From contig NZ_CP016359.1 of assembly GCF_001951155.1 (NCBI RefSeq), positions 1-64,000 on the forward strand: a DNA stretch of 64,000 nt, given 5' to 3'. Made by a program: the position numbers and the translations under genes. This DNA is from Christiangramia flava JLT2011 (lineage in GTDB: Bacteria > Bacteroidota > Bacteroidia > Flavobacteriales > Flavobacteriaceae). Below the pieces are notes generated by a model. The model was not told the DNA's origin and did not search any database. It saw only the letters and a list, made by a program, of their open reading frames with translations. Shown piece after piece: positions 56,222 to 64,000 of this stretch. Position 1 is the stretch's first letter. Every line of letters begins with the position of its first letter.

Positions 56222-56762
56222 TCAGTTTAAACTGAGACATTGCAGATTTGATCCTTTCAATATTCCGCAACTGCTCATCGTTATCAGAATCGATCTTTTC
56301 AAGATATTCGTAGATCTGGTTTACAGTAATCTTATTCTGGCGAATGCGTTCCCGTAATTCTTCCTGGGAAACCATATTCAGCATGACCTTTTTCAATAAA
56401 GGTTCCAGTTTTTCGCCCAGATTATTGATGTGCTTTTTCAGAATATAGCCGGAAGCACCACTAAGGATCGTATTCGCGGCCAGTTCTTCATCGTTGATGG
56501 TACCGGTAATAAAAATAAACCCCAGCTCGGGATCGTATTCTTTGACGAGTTCCAGGACATCCAGGCCGGTGCAGGTTGGAAGATTATAATCTGAAAGAAC
56601 GACATCTGGCACAAAATTTACCAGGCGATCACGCACCTCAACCAGATTGTCAACCACCTCAAGGGTTGGTTTCTCAACGATCTTATTGATTTGGCGTTCA
56701 ATCAATACCGCATCTGCCTCGTTATCTTCAACCAATAAGATTCTTAAAGAAGTTCTAATCAT
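56205..56762 (-). CDS. Single-domain-type response regulator with a helical tail
   Basis: The 185-aa protein has a receiver domain (about 5-125) with acidic pocket E12/D13, phosphoacceptor D58 (LSDYNLP), T86 and K109. The 50-residue C-terminal tail is helical and charged (ELRERIRQNKITVNQIYEYL), not a DNA-binding domain. It likely relays phosphate from the phytochrome kinase. It follows bphP by 63 bp and overlaps bphO. Confidence 0.9.
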   Translation of the reverse strand: MIRTSLRILLVEDNEADAVLIERQINKIVEKPTLEVVDNLVEVRDRLVNFVPDVVLSDYNLPTCTGLDVLELVKEYDPELGFIFITGTINDEELAANTILSGASGYILKKHINNLGEKLEPLLKKVMLNMVSQEELRERIRQNKITVNQIYEYLEKIDSDNDEQLRNIERIKSAMSQFKLNDNVE

Positions 56763-56825
56763 TAAGCGTAAGTTCCTAGGCTTACGAAAATATCACTTTC
56801 CGCTTTAGCTTGCAATTAAGAAATG

Positions 56826-59039
56826 TTAAACGTAAAAATAAAATGTAGAGCCTTCCCCGGGTTTGCTTTCAGCCCAAATTTCCCCATCATGCTTTTCAAC
56901 GATTTTTTTAGCGATCGCAAGCCCAATACCCGATCCGGTATAATCGTCGCCCGATCTACGGGAAAAAAGGTCGAAAATGTCTTCGCTGAATTTAGGATCG
57001 AAACCTATCCCATTATCTTTTACAAAATAGATGGTTTTGTTGTGATGAGCGGCGCTACCGATCTCAATTTTAGGGTTTTCCGATTTTTCGGAATATTTCA
57101 GGGCATTGGCCAGCAGGTTAGACCAAACCTGCCCCAGCATCCTTCTATCTCCAATGATCTTCGGAAGATTTTCCTCAATTTCGATACTGGTATGCGGATA
57201 ATTATTCTTCACGTTGAATGACACCAGTATGTCCTGTACCATATGCGAACTGGAATTCACGCTTTTGTTGAGATCCTGGTTGGAAACACCGGCAAAAGAA
57301 AGAATATTGTCAATTAAATCCCGCATTTCTTCTGCTGAACTCAAGATAGTATCTACCGCCAGTTTTCCGTCCTTTTCGAGCTTACTGTAATAATCTTCTT
57401 TGAGGATATGCGCATAACCGTCAATTCCGCGAAGTGGTGCCTTCAGGTCATGAGATAATCCCTGGCTGAAAAGTTCCAGCTCATTATGAGCTTCCACCAG
57501 CTGATCGTTTAAATCGTTGATCTCCTTCTTCTGATTCTCTAAGATTACGTAACTCACGCTTTCTCTCAGCAATCGCGCAGCAGATAGATCGTAATCTTTC
57601 CAGGCTGCTGAAACACCGGTGAGTTCCTGCGTCCATTTTTCAAAAGATTTCCGCGGAGTGAGACGTTGTTTTTCTTCATCATAGGAGGCTTTATTTTGTG
57701 GATTCCCGCCCCAGTCCACTAACTGAACCACTTCTGGCCGGAACCAGATGAGAAAATCCTTATCGCTCTGTCCCAATCTCACGCTTAAAATCCCTGAACC
57801 ACTGTCCTGAAAACGTTTTGCCGCGGGGTAAAACTGAATAAGATTTTTAGTGAAAAACAGGCTTTCAGACTTTTTGGCCAGGAATTCTTTGATAAGTGAT
57901 TTCACCTGCTTCTTATCAGGTGTCTTTCCTACCAGTTTGATCTTACCTTTTAACATGATCGCACCACCGCAGCAGTCCATCACATCAGTGAACCTGGCCT
58001 CTCCTTCTGAAAGGCCTTTCCGGATACTTCCTGCAGAATGTACCTGTTTCAAAAGCTGCTCTCGGACGGCTGCCTGTTCATCGATCTGCTTCAGGAAAAG
58101 ATTGGATTCCTTTAGCGATAATTCGTTAGAGAATATCTGTATCAGAAACTCGCAGGTTTGCCGCTGGTAATAATTGATAAAACGTGCTGAATAGTGATGG
58201 CAGGCCAGCAGCCCCCATAGTTTGCCGTTGCTGATGAGCGCGGCCGTAAGCGAGGCGCCCACCTTCATATTCTGTAAATATTCGATATGAATTGGAGAAA
58301 CACCGCGTAATTTCGATTTTGAAAGGTCCAGAGGTTCCCCATTTATAGGAGAAAACTGCGGAGTGATTTCGACCGGCTGGTAATTTACATCTGAAATGAT
58401 ACGTACACGGTTCTTAAAAAAAAGCTCGCGTGCCTGCTTCGGAATATCGCTTGCGGGATAATGCAGCCCCAACCAGCTTTCCAGGTGTTCTTCCCGTTCT
58501 TCAGCAACAACCTGTCCATTCCATTCTTCATCGAATCGATAGACCATGACACGATCATAGCCGAAAATATTTTTCGTGATCCTGGCCACGTCCTCGCACA
58601 ATTCCAGAGAAGTTTCCGAAGCATTGAGATTATTCAGAATTTTAGTGAGCTGGGCCTGAAAATTAAAAGAATTGGCCGATTTCCCCACCGGTTCAAAATC
58701 TACCACCAGGCTTTCCCCTGAAATATGCGGAATCGCCACGAACGAAGAATCATGAATACTGATTTCTCTTACTTCCAGCAATTCGTCTTCATCAACCAGA
58801 TTTCGAAGAAACTGCCCATATTCTGAACCAACCAGCTCCTCGAGTTGTTTCCCAAGCAGCTCTGAATGAGAGATTCCGAAGATCTCGCCAGCATTTTTCC
58901 CAATCTGCGTGATCCTGAAAGTTTCCTTATCACTGGCTACCAGTACGCCGTGCGACTGGGTTTTCCCGATAATATGAATGGGTTCTTTCTCACAACTGGA
59001 CAGATCAACTTCTTCAGGGTACTGGCTATTTTGAGACAT
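56826..59039 (-). CDS. bphP: Bacteriophytochrome histidine kinase
   Basis: The 737-aa photoreceptor has an N-terminal chromophore Cys16 (DLSSCEKEPIHIIGKTQSHG), PAS, GAF with PASDIP at 195-200, a PHY domain (FLIWFRPEVVQLVDWGG) and a histidine kinase with H530 (SQGLSHDLKAPLRG). The HATPase carries DNGIGFDPKF and a G2-box GSGIGLAIAKK. It would sense red/far-red light with biliverdin. It starts 4 bp after the CheB/CheR-kinase gene and is followed by the response regulator and heme oxygenase. Confidence 0.95.
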   Translation of the reverse strand: MSQNSQYPEEVDLSSCEKEPIHIIGKTQSHGVLVASDKETFRITQIGKNAGEIFGISHSELLGKQLEELVGSEYGQFLRNLVDEDELLEVREISIHDSSFVAIPHISGESLVVDFEPVGKSANSFNFQAQLTKILNNLNASETSLELCEDVARITKNIFGYDRVMVYRFDEEWNGQVVAEEREEHLESWLGLHYPASDIPKQARELFFKNRVRIISDVNYQPVEITPQFSPINGEPLDLSKSKLRGVSPIHIEYLQNMKVGASLTAALISNGKLWGLLACHHYSARFINYYQRQTCEFLIQIFSNELSLKESNLFLKQIDEQAAVREQLLKQVHSAGSIRKGLSEGEARFTDVMDCCGGAIMLKGKIKLVGKTPDKKQVKSLIKEFLAKKSESLFFTKNLIQFYPAAKRFQDSGSGILSVRLGQSDKDFLIWFRPEVVQLVDWGGNPQNKASYDEEKQRLTPRKSFEKWTQELTGVSAAWKDYDLSAARLLRESVSYVILENQKKEINDLNDQLVEAHNELELFSQGLSHDLKAPLRGIDGYAHILKEDYYSKLEKDGKLAVDTILSSAEEMRDLIDNILSFAGVSNQDLNKSVNSSSHMVQDILVSFNVKNNYPHTSIEIEENLPKIIGDRRMLGQVWSNLLANALKYSEKSENPKIEIGSAAHHNKTIYFVKDNGIGFDPKFSEDIFDLFSRRSGDDYTGSGIGLAIAKKIVEKHDGEIWAESKPGEGSTFYFYV

Positions 59040-59043
59040 TCAA

Positions 59044-62000
59044 TTATTTTTTCAGTTTAAAGAAAAAGGTACTCCCCACGTCTTTCTGGGAGTCTACCCA
59101 AATCGTTCCTTCGTGGAGCAGCACAATCTTTTCTACGTGCGCAAGGCCAACCCCGGTACCTTCTATTTCGTTCTGGCCGGGCACCCTGTTGAAAATGGTG
59201 AAAATGTTCTTCTGGTCTTCCTTGGAAATTCCTACACCGTTATCCATAATAGAGAACACCCAGTAATTTCCTTCCTCATAAGCCGAGATCCTGATCTCGG
59301 GATCGCGATTCTCCGGAACATATTTAATGGCGTTACTGATAAGATTCTGGAATAACAAACGGAGCTCGATCTCGTAACCTTTAAGCTTCGGAAGGTCTCC
59401 CACATAAATTTTAGCGCTGGAATCCCTGATGCTCTTCCCGAGGTCATACTTCACGACTTCCACCACCTCGTTCATGTTCACGCTTACCTTCTTGCCGTTC
59501 TTCCCAATTCTCGAATGTTCGAGCAGGCCTTTTATCTGTGCCGAAAGCCTGTCAGAAGCATTTTTAATGTATTTCACATAATTTTCGCCTTTCTCATCCA
59601 GCTTATCGGCATACATTTTTCCAAGCACGTCACTACCAAATTTGATGGTTGAAAGCGGCTCCTGAAGGTCATGGGAACATATGGAAACAAACTGTTCCAG
59701 GTCACGATTCGCGCGTTCCAGGTCAGCTTTCTGCTCCTTCAGTTGTTCTTCGGCATGTTTCAAGGCTGAAATATCCACGCAGGTATAACGAATGGTTTTC
59801 AGCTCGTTATTTTCATCCATTTCTCCCGTTGCATTTAGCAGCACCGGCAGGTTTTTATTATTAGCCGTCAGCATGTTTTGATCCATATTGGTAAACTCAT
59901 TTACCTGGGTCTTTTTCGCCTGCTTCTTGAAATCAGCTATTTTCGTATTCTTTTCAAAGAACTCAAAGATCGGTCTTCCGATGATATCCTCTTTCGTTTC
60001 GTAACCCAGCTTCTGAACGGCTTTTCGGTTACACTGCACGACGAGTTTTGTTTTAGGATCCACGCTCAAATGCAATACCGGATCATCTTCATAGAAAGAT
60101 TTAAAACGCTTCTCACTGGCGATCAGTTTTTCTTTGGACTTCTGAATATTTTCGATATCGATAAAAGTAATCACCACTCCATCGATGTTGTCATTGGAAT
60201 CCACATAGGGTGAAATTCGCTGAAGGTAATTGCGGCCTTCCCGGGAAACGATATGTTTTTCCTGGGTTTTACCAATTTGAAGCACCTTTTTACAACGCTC
60301 CATAAAACTATGTTTACGACTGAGACCGAAACTGGTCGTAAAACTGTCGATAGGACGGCCAATATCCCCATTGATCAGGTTAAAATGCTTCTTGATAGCC
60401 GGAGTAAATTTCCGGATCATCAAATCTGAATCCAGGAAGATCACCCCAATATCGGTACTTTTCAGGAGGTTGTTCATATCGGCATTCAGCGCGGCAAGAT
60501 CATCCATTTTCTGAATGTTCTCGGCATTTACCGTATTGATCTCCTCGTTTACACTCTGCAGTTCCTCGTTCGTAGACTGCAATTCCTCATTGGAAGCAAG
60601 CAATTCTTCATTGGCCGCCTGCAGCTCTTCATTGCTGGTCTCGATCTCTTCCATCGAAGTTTGTAGCTCTTCCTTGGTCTTTTTCAGCTCTTCCTCCAGG
60701 TTGGCCACATATTCTTTGGTCTGGTTCGACGGACTCACCTTCTGCACCTCTTCGATCTCCTCTACGAGCGTGTCTTTTTCAACAAAAGTGATAATGAAAT
60801 TGGTTTCTCCATCAATGCTGTGATTTTCCAGCGGTTTGATGATGATATCGGCTCCAAATTTTTCTCCGTCTTCCTTTTTGATCAGCGCATCGCGATAGAT
60901 CATTCGCCTATGCTCCTTGTTGGCCTTATTCAAGGTAGACTGAACCATATATTTAAGGTCGGATGGCAGCATTTCCAAAAGATTGATGGAAAAACCGCTT
61001 ACCGGTAAATGCGCATATTTCCTGAATTCGCCCAGCGCATGCAAAATGTTGTAATCTGAATCAACAAAAACCGTTGCGGCTCCGAATTGTTCCAGGATGG
61101 CATCATGAAATTCCTGCTGAATTTTCTGCCTGATAGGATTAGAGCGATTTTTAAAACTTTTGCGTTCTCGCGAAGAACGATTTTCCACCAGCCTGGTGTT
61201 GCGCATTTCCCCGTTAGAGGTCGCGTGGCTAATGCCGTTCTTGAGCCTTCGGCTGGGTTCGATATTTTTATAGATCTTCCACCTTCTGTCAATTTCAGCA
61301 AAAGATTCTTTGTGACTGTGCACGCTTTCACTCGTTCCAAGCACCAGGATCCCCTGTTCCTTTAAAGCATAATGAAGCACATTTATCGCTTTTTTCTGAA
61401 TGCTGTTCTGGAAATAGATGAGCAGATTTCGGCAAACCACCATGTCCATATTACTGAATGGCGGGTTTTTAATAATATTATGTTTGGAGAAAATCACCAT
61501 TCTCCTGATCTTTTCCACGATCTGGTAGCTGTGAGATTTGCTTAGGAAATATTTCAGCAGCAGATCTTTGGAAACATCGGCCACAATACTTTCCGGGTAA
61601 ATCCCCTTACTGCCAATATCCAGATGCGGTTGGGAAATATCAGTCGCAAAAATCTTGATTTCCAGATTTTTATTCTGCTTTTCCATTTCCTCATGCAGGC
61701 ACATCGCAAAGGAATAGGCTTCCTCTCCGGTGCTACAACCAACATCCCAGACTTTGAGCACTTCCCCATCCTGTTTCTCCTCGATCATCTTCGGAAAAAC
61801 CTTGGTTCTCAAAACCTGCCATACCTTATCATCACGGAAGAATTTGGTCACTCCAATCAGGAATTCACGGTAGAGTATCTCTACTTCCTCGTCGTTATTC
61901 TGAAGGTATTCATGATAATCTGTCAAGGTCTTGCACTTACAGATGTTTACCCTTCGTGCCACCCTCCTTGCGAGCGTGGCATATTTATATTCCCTGAAAT

Positions 62001-62709
62001 CCAGCCCGGCTTTTTCATCGATATAGCTCAGGATCTTATTCAGTTCTTTTTCGTCATATTTTACATCGCCGTCTTCAAAATGAAAAACCGCGGGAGAAGA
62101 AAGGAAATTTTTTAATTCGGGTGCCATTTCTTCCACGGGCAGAATATAATCTACCAGGCCTGTGTTGATAGCACTTTTTGGCATTCCGTCGAATTTCGCT
62201 TCTGAAGGATCCTGAACCATCACCATTCCATTGTGCTCTTTGATCGCACGCACCCCACGTGTCCCGTCACTTCCGGTTCCGCTCAATACGATCCCGATCG
62301 CACGTTCCTCACGCTGCTGCGCCATCGACTCAAAAAACATATCGATTGGAAGGTTTAGCGTCTGGTTCTTAGGCTTATCCCTTAAGATTAAAATATTATC
62401 TTCCAGTACCAGGTTATTGGCCGGGGGAATCAGGTAGATCTGGCCACCTTTCACCTCCATCTGGTCAGAGATCTGGACAATGGGTAAATTGGTATTTTTC
62501 TTCAATAATTCCCCCATCATACTTTTGTAGTCTGGCGACAAATGCTGAATGACTACGTAAGCATTTTTATCATTCTCAGGTATCTTCTTAAAGAACAATT
62601 TCAGTGCTTCTAGACCCCCTGCGCTCGCACCTACAGCCACGATTCTCGGCTGCTCGGTAATATTCTTAGAAACAGGCTTCTTTTGAGTTCCCTTTTTTGT
62701 CTTCTCCAT
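59044..62709 (-). CDS. CheB-CheR-PAS-histidine kinase fusion
   Basis: The 1221-aa protein has a CheB methylesterase domain (S29 in GASAGG, H56 in QHLSPD, D148 in GTGSDG), a CheR methyltransferase domain (about 220-490; DVGCSTGEEAYSFAMCL), a long glutamate-rich coiled coil (about 655-735), two PAS domains, then HisKA (H1013 in CSHDLQEP) and HATPase. ATG 62709 (MEKTKKGTQKK) is chosen; the frame extends 58 codons upstream with non-family sequence. CheB/CheR-PAS kinases are usually not classic chemotaxis proteins. It is the first gene of the light operon, 4 bp before bphP. Confidence 0.93.
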   Translation of the reverse strand: MEKTKKGTQKKPVSKNITEQPRIVAVGASAGGLEALKLFFKKIPENDKNAYVVIQHLSPDYKSMMGELLKKNTNLPIVQISDQMEVKGGQIYLIPPANNLVLEDNILILRDKPKNQTLNLPIDMFFESMAQQREERAIGIVLSGTGSDGTRGVRAIKEHNGMVMVQDPSEAKFDGMPKSAINTGLVDYILPVEEMAPELKNFLSSPAVFHFEDGDVKYDEKELNKILSYIDEKAGLDFREYKYATLARRVARRVNICKCKTLTDYHEYLQNNDEEVEILYREFLIGVTKFFRDDKVWQVLRTKVFPKMIEEKQDGEVLKVWDVGCSTGEEAYSFAMCLHEEMEKQNKNLEIKIFATDISQPHLDIGSKGIYPESIVADVSKDLLLKYFLSKSHSYQIVEKIRRMVIFSKHNIIKNPPFSNMDMVVCRNLLIYFQNSIQKKAINVLHYALKEQGILVLGTSESVHSHKESFAEIDRRWKIYKNIEPSRRLKNGISHATSNGEMRNTRLVENRSSRERKSFKNRSNPIRQKIQQEFHDAILEQFGAATVFVDSDYNILHALGEFRKYAHLPVSGFSINLLEMLPSDLKYMVQSTLNKANKEHRRMIYRDALIKKEDGEKFGADIIIKPLENHSIDGETNFIITFVEKDTLVEEIEEVQKVSPSNQTKEYVANLEEELKKTKEELQTSMEEIETSNEELQAANEELLASNEELQSTNEELQSVNEEINTVNAENIQKMDDLAALNADMNNLLKSTDIGVIFLDSDLMIRKFTPAIKKHFNLINGDIGRPIDSFTTSFGLSRKHSFMERCKKVLQIGKTQEKHIVSREGRNYLQRISPYVDSNDNIDGVVITFIDIENIQKSKEKLIASEKRFKSFYEDDPVLHLSVDPKTKLVVQCNRKAVQKLGYETKEDIIGRPIFEFFEKNTKIADFKKQAKKTQVNEFTNMDQNMLTANNKNLPVLLNATGEMDENNELKTIRYTCVDISALKHAEEQLKEQKADLERANRDLEQFVSICSHDLQEPLSTIKFGSDVLGKMYADKLDEKGENYVKYIKNASDRLSAQIKGLLEHSRIGKNGKKVSVNMNEVVEVVKYDLGKSIRDSSAKIYVGDLPKLKGYEIELRLLFQNLISNAIKYVPENRDPEIRISAYEEGNYWVFSIMDNGVGISKEDQKNIFTIFNRVPGQNEIEGTGVGLAHVEKIVLLHEGTIWVDSQKDVGSTFFFKLKK

Positions 62710-63243
62710 TATATAGCAGTAGTTTTCAGGAATTGGTAATAATAAGGAATTATATCCAAAAGGATTACGCCTTCTCAAACTAATTTTGCATGAAACCACA
62801 TAGTAATTGCAGGTATCCACATTTCTGTTGCACAAAAGTTGCAAAAGCTTAAACCTGACATTCTTGCAGAGAAAATGCGCCAAATCTGCAATGCTTTTTT
62901 AATTTTTGAAATTTTCAGAAAAAAATAACATTTCCGGGATTAGGTTTGAAATGCTGGTTAAATAGCGATCAGAATCTAGCAAAGAATTCCTCTGATACCT
63001 TCAGAGTCTTCAGGCTTGGGTTTCAAATATTTAGAGAAGTTCAGTTTTCACCCCAATTCCATTAAAATTTCTTAAACACTTTTTAAGGTTTTCTTAGCGA
63101 TTTCAAGCTGAAATAAATCCTAAATTAAAGCTTGTTCGCCAATTTTGGCTCCTTTCACCTGACTATCGCATGGTGTTTGGACATTCTAGAGCGAATTTGA
63201 AAGTTTAGAAAAAACCTAAACAATAAGAACCAAAAAAGAAAAA
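62710..63243. other. 534-bp divergent intergenic region
   Basis: It separates the phytochrome operon (minus) from proC (plus). It is AT-rich with an A-rich leader just before the proC ATG. No gene, tRNA or strong hairpin is seen. Both promoters must lie here; a partial -7-like GAATTTG occurs near 63194-63200 but lacks the TA. Confidence 0.5.
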
Positions 63244-64000
63244 ATGAAAACATTAGTTATTGGAGCAGGAAACATGGGTCTAACGTATGCGGAAGGTATG
63301 GCGAAATCGCCAATGCTGGGTCGCAGAAACCTGATGGTTTTTGACAAATCTGCCGATGTGATCGCAAGATTGCGGGAAATGGACCATTTCGATGTGTACG
63401 AGAAACTTGAAGACTGTCTTCCACAGGCTGATATGGTATTTATAGCGGTAAAACCTTACCATTGTGAAGAGTTGTTTGAAGAGATGAAACCTATGGTGAA
63501 TAAAGACCAGATCTTCGTTTCCTTGATGGCCGGGGTGACCATCGCCAAAATTCAGGCGGGATTGAATGCCAGAAAAGTGGTGCGTTCCATGCCCAATTTA
63601 CCAGCGCAGGTAGGAAAAGGCGTCACTTCTTATACCGAATCTCAGGAAGTTTCAAAAGTAGAATTGCTCATGGTAAGAAACCTGCTTGACACGACTGGGG
63701 AATCTATCCATGTTGAGAATGAGAACTTTATTGATGCTTCTACCGGAATTTCAGGAAGTGGGCCTGCATATGTCTTTTATTTTATGAATTCCATGCTGGA
63801 AGCCGCTCTGAAAATGGGCTTTTCGAAGAACGATTCCCGTGTACTGGTAAGTCAGACTTTTGAAGGTGCCGTGGAATTGTTCAATCGAAATGATCTTTCT
63901 CCAGATACTTGGATGGATCGTGTAGCCTCAAAAGGTGGAACCACGCGAGCCGCACTGGATTCCATGGACGATAATAATGTAAAGGAATTAATTAAAGAAG
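63244..64000 (+). CDS. proC: Pyrroline-5-carboxylate reductase (truncated by window edge)
   Basis: The frame is open from ATG 63244 to the window end (252 codons), with the last step of proline synthesis as the predicted role. The N-terminal Rossmann motif is VIGAGNMG, then AVKPYH, STGISGSGPAYVF and the P5CR signature VASKGGTTRAALD near the C terminus. Only the last few residues are missing. The product is cytosolic. Confidence 0.95.
   Translation, partial: MKTLVIGAGNMGLTYAEGMAKSPMLGRRNLMVFDKSADVIARLREMDHFDVYEKLEDCLPQADMVFIAVKPYHCEELFEEMKPMVNKDQIFVSLMAGVTIAKIQAGLNARKVVRSMPNLPAQVGKGVTSYTESQEVSKVELLMVRNLLDTTGESIHVENENFIDASTGISGSGPAYVFYFMNSMLEAALKMGFSKNDSRVLVSQTFEGAVELFNRNDLSPDTWMDRVASKGGTTRAALDSMDDNNVKELIKE

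Noticed and set aside
62710-62883. N-terminal extension of the CheB-CheR kinase
   Set aside because: The sequence is cysteine- and asparagine-rich without family resemblance; the CheB domain follows ATG 62709 normally.

Overview
The window comes from a marine-type member of the Flavobacteriia (Bacteroidota), most like the Gramella/Christiangramia group. The evidence is the 16S/23S type, gldF-gldG next to dnaN, promoters of the TTG/TAnnTTTG kind, a DUF4294 gene, and weak ribosome-binding sites. That placement is inference from gene content and recalled family knowledge; no database was searched.

Layout. 1-4047 (minus): most of an rRNA operon, 16S - tRNA-Ile - tRNA-Ala - 23S, with the 3' part of 23S beyond the left edge. 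Two look-alike tandem promoters lie upstream (4262-4442), and a shared boxA-like element precedes each rRNA. 4.5-22.1 kb: core housekeeping genes, namely DUF4294, an M42 peptidase, topoisomerase IB, a cNMP/CBS/DUF294 protein with a DnaQ-like exonuclease, acetyl-CoA synthetase, purC-phoH, a SAM-hydrolase-family gene, gldF-gldG, dnaN and mnmE.

22065-28694: a compact, AT-rich integrative element inserted at the 3' end of mnmE. It is bounded by an 18-bp direct repeat (17/18 identical). Near each end lies a pair of TGTACCTT sites spaced 11 bp apart, probably integrase arm sites. It encodes a zinc-finger/HTH protein, a complete tyrosine integrase, a 520-aa protein of unknown function, an excisionase-like HTH protein, a candidate replication initiator and several small unknown proteins. 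Palindromes with a GTTATAAC core sit before two of its transcription units. This is the best candidate for an undescribed system in the window.

29.2-43.4 kb: a 1496-aa tandem UvrA-like ATPase (four ATPase modules, eight CxxC pairs). A tight six-gene minus-strand operon follows: processive GT2, GT4, MurG-like GT, second GT2, K+-channel-like protein, DUF1989 protein. An AraC-type regulator and a branching-enzyme-like GH13 protein are divergent from it. A second, clearly paralogous AraC-type regulator lies at 48.7 kb.

43.6-53.9 kb: a luciferase-like oxidoreductase, a TesA-YbbA-YbbP-like esterase/ABC trio, an M3 peptidase with a PAS/LuxR-type regulator, a small envelope protein and an RluE-type pseudouridine synthase. 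53.9-62.7 kb (minus): a red-light signalling operon with a CheB-CheR-PAS-histidine kinase fusion, a bacteriophytochrome, a response regulator and a heme oxygenase that would make the biliverdin chromophore. Gamma-glutamyltransferase follows 16 bp later. The window ends inside proC.
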